Source: Sapria himalayana (lineage: Eukaryota; Streptophyta; Magnoliopsida; Malpighiales; Rafflesiaceae). From it: DNA of 64,000 nucleotides. The stretch's first letter is position 1. The number at the start of each line of letters is the position of its first letter. Positions 1-15,600 of the stretch are shown one piece after another. The translations under genes and the position numbers were made by a program. The stretch spans positions 137,057-201,056 of the forward strand of contig JAREIK010000709.1 of NCBI GenBank assembly GCA_029783825.1, written 5' to 3'. The notes under the pieces are model-generated. The model was not told the origin of the DNA and did not search any database. It saw only the letters and a program-made list of their open reading frames with translations.

Positions 1-1849
1 ATTTGTCTCACTCATAATTTATTTTGTAACTTATATTTATATAAAAATAAACAAAAAAATAATTAAAATGAATATTTTAAATTAAAATAAAAAAAATATT
101 CTTGAGATTTATTATTTATTATTTAGGGTATACTAGTTTAAAAGGATTATGATTTTAGGACTTTAGAGATTTAAGAGTTATTGATTTATGTAATTAGACA
201 TTTTATTGATGTATAGGATTTATTTAAACAATGAAATAACAAAAATATTATTTTTGATATTTTCTCACATTTTCAAATGTTATAACCTTTGAAAATATAA
301 TAATTTTAAAATTTTTTTAAAAAGTAAATACAATATTTTATAATAATAATCATTATAATTATATATAATATAAACAAAATATAAAGAATTTTGATGATAG
401 ATATTAAATAAATTATCAAAAATAAATTAATATGCAATTATTAATATGAGAGATATAAATTAAAATATAATTGTAAAACATAAAATTATTCAAAATCAAA
501 GTAAAATTTATTACTAAATAATAATTTTTGTTTTTTAGTTTTTGCTTCTTTTTATAAGCTTATATATTTTTTTGATGAAAAATAAATTATTTAAATTAAA
601 TATGTATCCCTCATAATTTATTTTGTAATTAAAATTTTATTAAATTATTTAAATTATAATTAAGGTTTACGAGTTTAAAAGTTTGTGTTTAGAGGCTTTT
701 GTGTTAAGGAGTTTAGAAATTTAAGTGTTTAGGGATTTAGTAGTTTATAATTTTTATTTAAACAATGATATAAGATAAACTTTATTTTTTATATTTTTTC
801 TAATTTTTGAAGGTTATATCATTTGAAAATATAATAATTTTTAAATTTTTTTCAAATGTAAATATAATATTTAGTTATAATAATCTTAATAATTATAAGA
901 CATTTAAATCGAATATAAGAAATTTTATTGTTATATATTATAAAAATGATAAAAAAATAAATTAATAAACTTTTTTTAATAAGATTGATAGCAATTAAAA
1001 TATAATTGCAAAACCTATATATAATGATTCAAAATCAAAGTAAAATTTATTAATAAATAATACTTTTTTGTTTTTAAATTTTTACTTCTTTTTATAAGCT
1101 TATTTTTTTTTGATTAAAAATAAATTATTAAAATTATATTTGTCTATCTCATTATTTATTTTGTAATTAATATTTCTATAAAAAATAAACTAATAAATAA
1201 TTAAAATGAATACAAATCAAAATTTGATTTATGATTTATTATATGTGGTCTATCGGTTTAATGGTTTGATTATTTAGGAGTTTTGTCATTTAGGAGTTTA
1301 TCAATTTATGTTTTTTGGCAGTTAGTGGTTTATAGGTTTTATTTATATAATAAAAATTAATTTTTTTTTATATTTTTTCTGATTTTCAAAGGTTATAACC
1401 ATTAAAAATAAATTAATATTTAAAATTTTTTGAAATGTGAATATAATATTTAGTTATAATAATATTAATAATTATATATGATATAAATTCAATATAAAAA
1501 AATTTTATTGATAGATATTATAATAATGATCAAAAATTAAATTAATAAACTATTAATAAAAAGATAGATATTAATTAAAAAATATTTACAAAACCCATAT
1601 TGATTCAAAATTAAAGTAAAATATATTACTAAATAATAATTTTAAATTTTTTAATTTTTACTTCTTTTATAAGCGCATATATATTTTTTGATTAAACATT
1701 AAATATTTAAATTATATGTGCCGCACTCATAATTTATTTTGTAATAAGATTTCTATAAAAATAAACTAATAAATAATTAAAATGAATATTTAAAATAATA
1801 ATAAATTAAAATAAAAATTAAATTTATTAATTATTAAGTAGTATATAGC

Positions 1850-1937
1850 GGTTTAATGGTTTATGTATTTAGACATTACGGGGTTTAGGAGTTTACTGAT
1901 ATAACTATGTATACATTTAGTGGTTTATAGGTTTTAT
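1850..1937 (+). repeat. Octamer block of the satellite monomer, example 2
   Basis: A second monomer read in the same way gives eleven in-phase octamers: GGTTTAAT, GGTTTATG, TATTTAGA, CATTACGG, GGTTTAGG, AGTTTACT, GATATAAC, TATGTATA, CATTTAGT, GGTTTATA, GGTTTTAT. Length (88 bp) and word boundaries match example 1, about 10.6 kb away, so the 8-base phase is a fixed property of the monomer and not chance. Equivalent blocks in the reverse array read as TAAACCACTAAATGCCTAAA on the plus strand. Confidence 0.85.
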
Positions 1938-2958
1938 TTAAAAATTAAAATAACATAAAATTTATTTTTATTATTTTTTCATATTTCCAAAGGTTATAAC
2001 CTTTGAAATTTAATAATTTTTAAATTTTTTTCAAATGTGAATTCAATATTAAGTTATAATAATAATTATATTTATATATCATATAAATTCAATATAAACA
2101 ATTTTATTGATAAATATTTTAATAATGATCAAAAATTAAAAATAATAAACAATTATTAATGAGATAGATATTAATTAAAATATAATTACAATATCTAAAA
2201 TGATTCAGAAGGAGAACAAAATATATTATTATTTAATAAATTTTAGTTTTAAAATTTTTTATTGTTTTTATAAGTTTATCTATATTTTTCGATGAAAAAT
2301 AATTTAAATAAATTATATTTGTGTAACTCATAATTTATTTTGTAATTAATATTTATATAAAAATAAAGAAATAAATAATTAAAATGAATATTTAAAATAA
2401 TAATAAAAAAATAAAATGAGATTTATTGTTTATTATTTAGGATATAACTGATTAAAAAATTATCTATTTTTTTTTGAGATTTAGAAGTTATTCATTTAAG
2501 TATTTAGGGATTTATTGGTTTATATGTTTTATTTAAACAATGAAATAACAAATCAATTATTTTTGATATTTTTTCAAATTTTCAAAGGTTTTAACCTTTG
2601 AAAATATAATAATTTTAAAATTTTTAAAAAATGTGAATACAATATTTAGTAATAATAATTATTATAACAATATATAATATAAACAATTTTATTGATAGAT
2701 ATTATATCAATTATCAAAAAATAAATTAATAAACTATTATTAATATGATAGATATAAATTAAAATTTAATTACAAAAACTAAAATAATAAAAAATAAAAG
2801 TAAATTTATTACTAAATAATAATTTTTGTTTATTAGTTTTTGACTCATTTTATAAGATTATATATTTTTTGATAAAAAATAAATTATATAAATTATATTT
2901 GTATCACTCATAATTTATTTTGTAATTAATATTTCAAAAAATTATTTAAATTATATTT

Positions 2959-2977
2959 AAGGTTTACGAGTTTAAAG
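2959..2977 (+). repeat. Higher-order repeat marker variant
   Basis: AAGGTTTACGAGTTTAAAG marks a shortened monomer (about 530 bp) in which the normal sequence between AATTATTTAAATTATATTT and the octamer block is missing. The same junction occurs at 662-680, 9734-9751, 17100-17118 and, with one change, 33176-33195. In the reverse block it occurs at 38128-38146, 46394-46412 and 60768-60786. A diverged form lies near 28972. The main intervals are about 6.8, 7.4, 8.3 and (LINE removed) 7.7 kb, so it tracks a higher-order repeat unit. Confidence 0.8.
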
Positions 2978-4149
2978 ATTTAAGTATTTATGGGCTTCGG
3001 GGTTTAAAAGTTATGTGATTTATGTGTATAGGTATTTAATGGTTTATAAGTTTTATTTAAACAATTATATAACAAAAAATTTATTTTTTGTTATTTTTTT
3101 CTCATTTTTTAAGTTTATTAACTTTGAAAATATAACAATTTTTTAATTTTATTTTAAATGCGAATACTATATTTAGTTTTGATAATATTAATAATTATAT
3201 ATCATGTAAATTCAATATAAACAATTATATTGATAGATATTATATTAATGATAAAAAAATAAATTAATAAACTATTATAAATAAGATAGATATTATTTAA
3301 AATATTTTTGCGAAACTAAAATTTATTCAAAATCAAAGTAAAATAAATTACTAAATAATAATGTTTTTGATGTTTTGCTTCTTTTTATAAGTATATATTT
3401 ATTGTTCTTGAAAGTATATTATTTAAATTATATTTGTCTTCCTCATAATATATTTTGTAATTTATAATTATATAAAAATAAACAAAAAAATAATTAAAAT
3501 GAATATTTAAAATTATAATGATACAAATAAAAGTGAAATTTATTATTTATTATTCAGGATATACAGTTTTAATGGTTTAGGTATTTATGTGTTTTGGGGT
3601 ATAGTGATCTAAGTGTATATCTCTTTAGTGATTTATAGTTTTTATTTAAAGAATGAAAAAACATAAAATTTAATTTTTTGTTTTTTTTTATTTTTGAATG
3701 TTATAACCTTTGAAAATATAAAAATTCTTAATTTTTTTTAAATATAAATATAATATTTAGTTATAATAATCTTAATAATTATATATAATGTAAACTAAAT
3801 ATCAATAATTTTATTAATAGATATTATAATAATGATCAATAAATAATTAATAAACTATTATTAAAAAGAATGATATAAATTAAAATTTAAATGCAAAATC
3901 TAAAATGATACAAAATAAAAATAAAATATTTTACAAAATAATAAATTTTTGTTTTTAAAATTGTGCCTATTTTTATGAGGTTATATTTTATTAGATGAAA
4001 TATAAATTATTTAAATTATATCTGTCTCACTAATAATTTATTTTGTAATTAATATTTCTATAAAAATAAACTGATAAATAATTAAAATAAAGATTTAAAA
4101 TTATACTGAATAAAAAATAAAATGAGATTTATGATTTATTATTAATATA

Positions 4150-4195
4150 TAGCAGTTTAATGGTTTTGTGATTTAAAATTTTTTGAAATATGAAT
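4150..4195 (+). repeat. Satellite monomer with private deletion of the dyad
   Basis: The octamer block is cut after its second word and joins directly to sequence that normally follows the dyad (GTTTAATGGTTTTGTGATTT running into AAAATTTTTTGAAATATGAA). Roughly 150-200 bp, including the dyad, is missing. The same junction is seen in reverse orientation at about 36925-36965, together with a shared private string AATAATCATACAT downstream. The two monomers therefore descend from one deleted ancestor. Confidence 0.8.
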
Positions 4196-4725
4196 ACAAT
4201 ATTTAGTTATAATATTTTTAATAATCATACATCATATAGATTCAATATAAACAATTTTATTGATAGTTATTATTATAATGATCAAAAATTAATTAATAAA
4301 CTATTAAAAATAAGATAGATATTCTATAAAAAATATTTACAAAACCCAAATTGATTCAAAATTAAAGTAAAATATATAACTGATAATTAATTTATAATTT
4401 TTAAATTTTACTTCTTTTATAAGCGTATATATATTTTTTGATTAAAAATAAATTAATTAAATTATATTTGTCTTACTCAATTTAGTTTGTAATAAATTTT
4501 TCTATAAAAATAAACTAATAAATAATTTAATGAATATATAAAATTATAATAAATAGAAATAAAATTAGATTTATTAATTATTATCTTTTATATAGTGGTT
4601 TAATGGTTTATGTATTTATGTATTACGGGGTTTAAAAGTATACTGATTTAATTGTATATGCTTTTTGTGCTTTATAGGTTTTATTTAAAAAAAATTAAGA
4701 AAAAAAATATTTTTATTATTTTTTG

Positions 4726-4757
4726 ATATTTTCAAAGGTTATAACCTTTGAAAATAT
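4726..4757. repeat. Best-preserved satellite dyad (32 bp perfect palindrome)
   Basis: This is the cleanest example of the dyad found once in most monomers. Its centre AAAGGTTATAACCTTT is self-complementary, and the symmetry extends to 32 bp without a mismatch. Perfect or near-perfect copies also occur at about 9399-9424, 18136-18161, 19933-19958, 39110-39135, 42447-42472 and 46729-46754. At 16713-16738 the copy has compensating changes in both half-sites (TTCGAAGG / CCTTCGAA), although its centre is no longer symmetric. Such a sequence can extrude as a cruciform or hairpin. Whether a protein binds it is unknown. Confidence 0.9.
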
Positions 4758-7700
4758 AATAATTTTTAAATTTTTTTCAAAAGCAAATTCAATATTTTAT
4801 TATAATAATCATTATATTTATATATCATATAAATTCAATATAAACAATTTCAGTGATTAATATTCTAATAATGATCAAAAAATATACTAATAATCTATTA
4901 TTAATAAGATTGATATCAATTAAAATATAATTACAAAACATAAAATGATTCAAAAGCAACCCAAAATATATTACTATATAATAATTTTTTGTTTTGTAAT
5001 ATTGTTTATTTTAAAAAGATTATCTATATTTTTTTGATTAAGAATAATTTACATATATTATATTTGTCTAACTCATAATTCATTTCTTTAATTAATATTT
5101 ATAAAAAAATAAACAAATAAATAATTAAAATGAATTTTTAAAATTATAATGAAAAAAAAATGACATTTATTATTTATTATTTAGGGTATGCTGGTTTAAT
5201 TTAAATTATATCTGTCTCACTAATAATTTATTTTGTATTTAATTTTTCTATAAAAATAAACTGATAAATAATTAAAAAAAATTTTAAATTATACTGAATA
5301 AAAATTAAAATGAAATTTATGATTTATTATTAATGTATACTAATTTTATAGTTTAACTATTTAGAGGTTTTGTTGTATAGGTGTTTAGCGATTCATGTTT
5401 TTAGGCATTTAGTGGTTTATAGGTTTTATTTAAACAATAAAATAACAATAAAATTTTGTAATTTTATATCATTTTCATAGGTTATTACCTTTGAAAATAT
5501 AATAATATTTAAAATTTTTTAAAATGTGAATACAATATTTAGTTATAATAATTTTAATAATGGTATATCATATAAATTCAATATAAACAATTTTATTGAT
5601 AGATAGTATAATACCGATAATAAATTAAATTAATAAACTATTAATAATAAGATAGATATTAATTAAAAAATATTTACAAAACTCAAATTGATTCAAAATT
5701 AAAGTAAAAAATATTAATGGATAATAATTTTTAATTTTTAAATTTTTACTTCTTTTATAAGCATATATATTTTTATTTATTAAAAATAAATTATTTAAAT
5801 TATATTTTTCGCACTCATAATTTATTTTGTAATAAATATTTCTATAAAAATAAACTAATAAATAATTAAAATGAATATTTAAAATTTTAATAAATAGAAT
5901 TAAAAATTAGATTTATTAATTATTAAGTAGTATATAGTGGTTTAATGGTTTATGTATTTTGGCATTATGGGGTTTAGGAGTTTACTAATTTAACTGTGTA
6001 TGCATTTAGTGGTTTATATGTGTTATTTATAAAAAATATCAAAAAATTTATTTTTTTTATTTTTTGATATTTTCAATGTTTATAACCATTGAAAATATAA
6101 TAATTTTTAAATTTTTTTCATAAGTGAATACTATATTTTGTTATAATAATCATTATATTTATATATCATATAAATTCAATATAAATATTTTTATTGATAA
6201 ATATTCTAATAATAATCAAATAATAAATTATAAAGAAAAAAATAATATTGAGATTTATTATTTATTATTTAGGGTATACTGGTTTAAAATGATTATCTAT
6301 TTAGGGTTTTCGATATGTACGAGTATTTTATTTAAGGATTTAGGCATTTAGTGGTTTATAGAATTTATTTAAACACTGAAATAACAAAATAAATATCTTT
6401 GTTTTTTTTCACATTTTCAAAGGTTATAACCTTTTAAAATATAATAATTTTAAAATTTTTTTAAAATGTGAATAACATATTTAGTAATGATAATCATTAA
6501 AATTATATATAATATAAATTAATTATAATTAATTTTATTGATAGATATGATATTAATTATCAAAATATAAATTAATAAATCATTATTAATATGATAGATA
6601 TAAATTCAATATAAATAATTTTAATGACATGTATTATAATAATGATCAAAAATTAAATTAATAAACTATTATTAATAATATAAATATTAATTAAAATATA
6701 TTTACATTACACAAAATGATTCAAAATCAAATAAAAATATATGACAAAATAATAATATTTAATTTTTAAATTTTTCCATCATTTTATAAGCTTATATTTT
6801 TTTATGATTAAAAATAAATTATTTATATATTATATGTCTCACTCGAAATTTATTTTGTTATAATTTTTTTAAAAATTTAAAATATAAATAATTTTTAAAT
6901 TTTTTTCAAAAGTAAATACAATATTTATTTATAATAATCATAATAATTATATATCATATATATTCAATATAAACAATTTTATTCAAAGATATTCTAATAA
7001 TTATCAAAAAATAAATTAAAAATCTATTATGAATAAGATTGATATTACTTAAAATATAATATCAAAACCTAAAATGATTCAAAAGCAAAGCAAAATATAT
7101 AACTAAATAATAATTATTTGTTTTTAAATTTTTATTCTTTTTATAAGCTTATTTATTTTTTGATGAAAAATATTTTTTATAAATTATATTTTTAACTCAT
7201 AATTTATTTTATAATTAATACAGATATACAAATAAAAAACTAATAATCAAAATGATTTTTTTAATTATAATGAAAACAAATAAAAATGAGATTTATTAAT
7301 TATTATTTAGTGCATACTAGTTTAAAGGATTATCTATATTGGGGTCTCGGAATTTTGTAGTTTAGTGATTTAAGTGTTTAGGCATTTAGTGGTGTATAGG
7401 ATTTATTTAAACAATGAAATAACAAAAAAAATATTTTTTTTTTATTTTTTCACATGTTCAAAGGTTATATTCTTTGAAAACATAAAAAGTATAAAACTTT
7501 TTTCAAAAGTGAATACAATATTTAGTTATAATAATTATTAAATTTTTATATCATATAAATTCAATATAAACATTTTTATTGATAAATATTTTAATAATGA
7601 TCAAAAAATAAATTAATAATCTATTATTAATAAGATATATATCACTTAGAATATAATTAAAAATATTAAAATGATTCAGAATATAAGCAAAATATATTAC

Positions 7701-10700
7701 TATATAATAATTTGTTGTTTTGAAATTTGTTTTTTAAAATTAATCTATAATTTCTTGATGAAAAATAATTTATATAAATTATATTTGTTTAACACATAAT
7801 TTATTTTGTAATTAATATTTATATAAAAATATACAAATAAATAATTAAAATTAATATTTAAAATTATAATGAAAAAAATGAGTTTTATTATTTATTATTT
7901 AGGGTATACCGGTTTAATTTAAATTAGATCTATCTAACTAATAATTTATTTTGTAATTAATATTTATATAAAAATAAACTGATAAATAATTAAAATAAAA
8001 ATTTAAAATTAAACTGAATAAAAATTAAAATGAAATTTATGATTTATTATTAATGTATACCTAGTTTAATTGTTTAAGTATTTAGAGGTTTTGTCATTTA
8101 GGAGTTTAGTGATTTATGTTTTTAGGCATTTAGTGGTTTATAGGTTTTATTTAAACAATAAAATAACATAAAAAATTTAGTAATTTTTTCTCATTTTCAT
8201 ATGTCATAACCTTTGAAAATATAATAATATTTAATATTTTTGAAACGTGAATATACTATTTAGTTATAATAATATTAATAATTATATATCATATAAATTC
8301 AATATAAACAATTTTATTGATATATATTATAATAATGATCAAAAATTAAATTATTAAACTATTAATAATAAGATTGATATTCATTAAAAAATATTTACAA
8401 AACCCAAATTGAATCAAAATTAAAGTAAAATATATTACTTAATAATAATTTTTAATTTTTAAATTTTTACTTATTTTATAAGCGTAAAAACTTTTATTGA
8501 TTAAAAATAAATTATTTAAATTATATTTCTGGCACTCATAATTTATTTTGTAATAAATATTTCTATAGAAATTAACTAATAAATAATTAAAATAAATATT
8601 TAAAATTATAATAAATAGAAATAAAAATTAGATTTCTTAATTATTAAGTAGTATATAGTGGTTTAATGGTTTATGTATTTAGGCATTACAAGATTTAGGA
8701 GTTTCTTGATATAACTGTGTATGCATTTAGTGGTTATAGGTTTTATTTAAAAAATAAATAAACAAAAAAAATATTTTTATTATTTTTTGATATTTTCAAA
8801 TGTTATAACCTTTGATAATATTATAATTTTTAAATTTTTTTCAAAAGTGAATTCAATATTTAGTTATAATAATCATTATATTTATATTTCATATAAATTC
8901 AATATAAATAATTTTATTGATAAATGTTCTAATAATGATCAAAAAATAAATTAATAATCTATTATTAATAAGATAGATATCAATTATAATATAATTACAA
9001 TACCTAAAATGATTCAGAAGGAAAGCCAAATAAATTACTATTTAATAAATTTTTACTTTGAAATTTTTTCTTCTTTTTATAAGTTTATCTATATTTTTTG
9101 ATATAAAATAATTTATATAAATTATATTTGTCTAACTCATAATTTATATTGTAATTAATTTTTAATAAAAATAAACGAATAAATAATTAAAATGAATATT
9201 TTAAATTATAATAAAAAAATAATATTTAGATTTATTATTTATTATTAATTATTTAGGGTATACCAATTTAAAAGGATTGTCTATTTATGGTTTTCAAGAT
9301 TTCGGAGTCATTAACTTAAGTGTTTAGGCATTTAGTAGTTTATATGATTTATTTAAACAATGAAATAACAACAAAATTATTTTTGATATTTTCTCACATT
9401 TTCAAAGGTTATAACCTTTGAAAATAAAATAATTTCTATTTTTTTAAAAATGTGAATACAATATTTAGTAATAAGAATCATTATAATTATAAATAATATA
9501 ATTATAAATATAAACAATTTTATTGATAGATATGATATCAATTATCAAAAAATAAATTAATATGGGATTATTGATATGATAGATATAAATTAAAATATAA
9601 TGCAAAACCTAAAATTATTTAAAATCAAAGTAAAATTTATTACCAAATAATAATTTTTGTTTTTTAGGTTTTGCTTCTTTTTATAAGCTTATATTTTTTG
9701 TTGATGAAAAATAAATTATTTAAATTATATTTTAGGTTTACGAGTTTAAAGTTTTAAGTATTTAGGGGCATTTGTGTTTAAGAGTTTATAGATTTAAGTG
9801 TTTTGTCATTTAGTTGTCTATAAGTTTTATTTAAACAATGATATTACAACAAATTTATTTTTATTTTTTTTTCTAATTGTTGAAAGTTATAACCTTTGAA
9901 AATATAAAAATTTCTAAATTTTTTTGAAATGTAAATATAATATTTAGTTATAATAATCTTAATAAATATAAGTCATTTAAATTCAATATAAATAATAACA
10001 TTGATAGATATTATAATAATGATCAATAAATAAATTAATAAACTATTATTAATAAGATAGATATTATTTAAAATATATTTGCAAAATCTAAATTTATTCA
10101 AAATCAAAGTATATATTACTGAATAATAATTTTTTTTAATATTTTTCTTTTTTTATAAGTTTATATTGTTGTTATTAAAAATAAATTATTTAAATTATAT
10201 TTGTATTCCTCATAATATATTTTGTAATTTATAATTCTATAAAAAGAAACTAAAAAATTATTAAAATGAATATTTAAAATTATAATGAATACAAAGAAAA
10301 TTGAGATTTATTATTTATTATTCAGGATATACAGGTTAAATGGTTTAAGTATCTAGGTGTTTTGGGATTAGTCATTTAAGTGTTTATTCCTTTGGAGATT
10401 TTATCTAATTTTGGAAGGTTATAACCTTAGAAAATATAATAATTTTTACTTTTTTTAAAAATGTGAATATAATATTTAGTTATAATAATCTTCATAATTA
10501 TATATAATATAAAATCAATTTAAATAATTTTATTAATAGATATTATAATAATGATCAATAAATAAATTAATAAACTATTATTAATTAGAATGATCTAAAT
10601 TAAAATATAATTGCAAAATTTAAAATTATTCAAAATTAAATTAAAATAAATTACTAAATAATAATATTTTGTTTTAAAAATTTTGCTTCTTTTTATGATC

Positions 10701-12483
10701 TTATATTTTTTTGAGGAAAGATAAATTATTTATATTATATTCGTCTCACTAATAATTTATTTTGTAATTAATATTTCAATAAAAATAAACTTATAAATAA
10801 TTAAAATGAATATTTAAAATTATAATGAATACTAATAAAAATGAGATTTATTATTTATTATTTAGATTATACCAATTTAAAGGCTTATGTATTTTTGGAC
10901 TTCAGGATTTAGGAGTTTAGTCATTAAAATTTAGGTATTTTGAGGTTTATAGATTTTATTTAAAAAATCTAATAACAAAAAATTTATTTTTTTATTTTTC
11001 CTTATTTTCAAATGTTATAACCTTTGAAAACTTAATTTTTAAATTTTTTTAAAATATGAAAATAATATTTTGTTATAATAATCTAAATAATTATATATTA
11101 TGTAAATTCAATATAACTAATTTTTTTATAGATATTATGATGATGATAATAAAATAAATTAATAAACTATTATTAATAAGATAGATATTAAATAAAATTT
11201 ATTTACAAAACCTAAAATGATTCAAAATCAAAGTAAAATATATTAATAAGATAGATATTAAATAAAACTATTATTAATAAGATAAAATATACAGGTTTAA
11301 TAGATTATATATTTAGGGGTTTTGGGATTTAAGAATTTAGTGATTTAACTGTTTAGGCATTTAGTAGTTTATAGGTTTTATTTAAAAAATAAAATAACAA
11401 AATTTCTTTTTATTTATTTGTTCTCATTTTTGAAGGATATAACCTTTGAAACTATAACAATTTTTAAATTTTTTTTAAATGTGAATACTATATTTAGTTA
11501 TGATGATCTTAATAATTATATATCATGTAAATTCTATATAAACAATTATATTGATATATATAATAATAATGATCATACAAAAGATTAATAAACAATTATT
11601 AATAAGATAAATATTGTTTAAAATATATTTACAAAACCTAAAATGATTCAAAATCAAGGTGAAATAGTTTACTAATTATTAATTTTAAATTTTTAAATTT
11701 TTTTATCCATTTATTAGCCTATATATTTTTTGATGAAAAATAAATTTTTTAAATTATATTTGTCTCACTATTAATTCATTTTTTAATTTATATTTCTATA
11801 AAAAAAACTAATAAATGATTAAAATCTATATATAATATTATAATGAATACTAATAAAAAAGAGATTTATTATTTATTATTTCGGGTATACCTATTTAATT
11901 GTTTAAGTTTATGATGGTTTTGGGCTTAATGACTTTATTGAATTATATGTTTGCACATTTATGTGTTTATAGGTTTTATTTAATCAATGAAATAGCAAAA
12001 ATTTTATTTTTATGAATTTTCGTGATTTTCAACGGTTATAACCTTTGAAAATATAATAATTTTTTAATAGTTCTAAAAAATGAATACAATACTTAGTTAT
12101 AATTATCTTAATAATTATATTTGATGTAAATTCAATATAAAAAATTTTATTAATATATTATATTTTGATGATCAAAAAATAAATTAATAAACTATTATTA
12201 ATATGATAGATATTAATTAAAATATATTTGCATAACCCAAAATAATTCAAAATCAAAGTAAATTATATTACTAAATAAAATTTTAAAATTTTGAAATTTT
12301 GTTTATTTTTATAAGCTTATATTTTTTTTCATAAAAAATAATTTATTTAAATTATATATGTCTCACTCATTATTTATTTTGTAATTAATATTTCTATAAA
12401 AATAAACTAAAAAATAATTACAATGAATATTTAAAATTATAATGAATACAAATAAAAATTAGATTTATTATTTAGGTTATATA

Positions 12484-12571
12484 GGTTTAATGGTTTAAGT
12501 ATTTAGGGATTTTGGGGTTTAGAAGTCTAGAGATTTAAATGTTTATGCATTTAGTGGTTTATAAGTTTTAT
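12484..12571 (+). repeat. Octamer block of the satellite monomer, example 1
   Basis: Eleven consecutive 8-base words with no indel: GGTTTAAT, GGTTTAAG, TATTTAGG, GATTTTGG, GGTTTAGA, AGTCTAGA, GATTTAAA, TGTTTATG, CATTTAGT, GGTTTATA, AGTTTTAT. TTTA stands at the same phase in most of them. The block is the most G-rich part of an otherwise almost G-free strand and lies just upstream of the dyad. It looks like an old short tandem array, compositionally like plant telomere repeat TTTAGGG but with period 8, embedded in the larger monomer. Confidence 0.85.
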
Positions 12572-15500
12572 TTAAATAATAAAATATAAAAATAATAAAA
12601 TAATTATTTTTGTGATTTTTTATCATTTTTGAAGTTTATAACCTTTGAAAATATAATAATTTTAAAATTTTTTCAAATGTAAATATAATATTTAGTTATA
12701 ATAATCTTAATAATTAATAGACGTTTAAATTCGATATAAGTAATTTTATTGTTAGATATTATAAAATTGATCAAATAATAAATTAATAAACTATTCTTAA
12801 TAAGATTGTTAGCAATTAAAATATAATTTCAAAACCTATACATAATGATTCAAAATTATAGTAAAATATATTACTAAATAATAATTATTTGTTTTTAAAT
12901 TTTTACTTCTTTTTATATGCTTATTTTTTTTTGATTATAAATAAATTATTAAAATTATAGTTGTCTCGTTCATTATTTATTTTGTAATTAATATTTCTAT
13001 AAAATTAAACTAATAAATAATTAAAATGAATATTTAAAATTGTAATGAATACAAATTAAATTGAGATTTATCTTTTATTTTATGTGGTATACCGATTTAA
13101 TGGTTTGATTATTTAGGAGTTTTTTCATTTAGGAGTTTATCAATTTATGTTTTTAGGCATTTAGTGGTTTATAGGTTAATTTATATAAAAAAATTTTAAA
13201 ATTTTTTTTTCGATTTTTTCTAATTTTCAAAGGTTATTTAACCTTTAAAAAATTAAATAATTTTTAAAATTTTTTGAAATGTAAAAACTATGTATAATTA
13301 TATTAATCTTACTAAGTATATATCATATAAATTCAATATAAATAATTTTAATGATAGATAATATAATAATGATTAAAAATTAAAATAATAAACTATTATT
13401 AATAATATAAATATTAATTAAAATATATTTACATAACACAAAATGATCCAAAATCAAATCAAAATATATTACTAATTAATAATATTTAATTTTAAATTTG
13501 TCCTTCTTTTTATAAGCTTATATTTTTTTGATTAAAAATAAATTATTTAAATAATATTTGTCTTACTCGAAATTTATTTTGTAATTAAATTTTCTAAATA
13601 ATTAAACTATAAATAATTAAAATGAATATTTAAAATTATAATAAAAAAAAAATAAAAATTAGATTTATTATTTATTAAGTAGTATATAGATGTTAAAATG
13701 TTTATTTATTTAGGTGTTTCGGGGTTTATTAGCTTACTAATTTAAGTAAGTAAGTATTTAATGGTCTATAGGTTTTATTTAAAAAATAAAATAAATAAAA
13801 ATTTATTTTTATTATTTTTTATCATTTTTTAAGATTATAACCTTTGAAAATATAATAATTTTTAAATTTTTTCCAAATGTGAATACAATATTTATTTATG
13901 ATACTCATAATATTTATATATCATATAAATTCAATATAAACAATTATATTGATAGATATTCTAATAATTATCAAAAAATAAATTAAAAATCTATTATGAA
14001 TAAGATTGATATTACTTAAATTATAATATCAAAACTTAAAATGATACAAAATCAAAGCAAAATATATTACTAAATAATAATTATTTGTTTTTTTAATTTT
14101 TATTCTTTTTATAAGCTTATCAATTTTTTGATAAAAAATAATTTTTATAAATTATATTATTAACTTATAATTTATTTTATAATTAATACAAATATAATAA
14201 TAAAAAACAAAACAATAAAAATGATTTTTTAAATTATAATGAAAACAAATAAAAATGAAATTTATTAATTATTATTTAGCGTATAACAATTTAAAAGATT
14301 ATCTTTATAGAGGTATCGGGATTTTGTAGTTTAGTGATTTAAATGCTTAGGCATTTAGTGGTGTATAGGCTATATTTAAACAATAGAATAACAAAGAAAA
14401 AATATTTTTTTTTATTTTTTCACATTTTCATATGTTATAACCTTTGAAATATAATAATTTTAAATTTTTTTTCAAAAGTGAATACAATATTTAGTTATAA
14501 TAATCATTTTATTTATATATCATATAAATTCAATATAAACATTTTTATTGATAAATATTATAATAATGATGAAAAAAATAACTTAATAATCTATTATTAA
14601 TAAGATAGATATCAATTAAAATATAATTATAATACCTAAAATGATTCAGAAGCAAAGCAAAATATATTACTATATAATAATTTTTTGCTTAGAACTTTTT
14701 TTTTTCTTCTAAAAAGTTTATCTATAATTTTTTGATGAAAAATAATTTACATAAATTATATTTGTATAACTCATAAATTATTTTGTAATTAATATTTACA
14801 TATAAATAAACAAATAAATAATTAAAATGAATAGTTAAAATTATAATGAAAAAATATTGTGATTTATTATTTAGGGATGCCGGTTTAATTTAAATTAGAT
14901 CTGTCTCACTAATAATTTATTTTATAATTAATATTTCTATCAAAATAAAGTGATAAATAATTAAAATAAAAATTTAAAATTATACTAAATAAAAATTAAT
15001 ATGAGATTTATTATTTATTATTAATGTATAGCAATTTAATGGTTTAAGTATTTAGAGGTTTTGTCGTTTGGGAGTTTAGCAATTTATATTTTTGGGCTTT
15101 TAGTGGTTTATAGGTTTTATTTAAAAAATAAAATAACAAAAAATATATTTTTTTATTTTTCGATATTTTCAAATGTTATTACCTTTCAAAATATAATAAT
15201 TTTAAAATTTTTTTAAATAGTGAATAGAATCTTTAGTTATAATAATCATTATATTTATATATCAAATAAATTCAATATAAATAATTTTATTGATAAATAT
15301 TCTAATAATGGTCCAAAATTAAATTAATAATCTATTATTAATAAGATAGATATCAATTAATATATAATTACAAAACCTAAAATGATTTATAAGCAAAACA
15401 AAATATATTACTATATAATAATTTTTTTGCTTAGAAATTTATTTTTCTTTTAAAAAGTTTATCTATAATTTTTTGATGAAAAACAATTTATATAAATTAT

Positions 15501-15600
15501 ATTTGTCTAACTCAATTTATTTTGAAATTAATATTTATATATAAATAACAAATAAATAATTAAAATGAATATTTAAAATTATAATGAAAAAAAATGAGAT

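Noticed and set aside
6124..6351. Small open frames within the satellite (also at 17245, 18139, 29626, 42311, 44533, 45513, 56882 and 57412)
   Set aside because: They are low-complexity I/N/Y/K-rich translations of AT-rich repeat sequence, several with non-ATG starts, and the frame is not kept between equivalent monomers.
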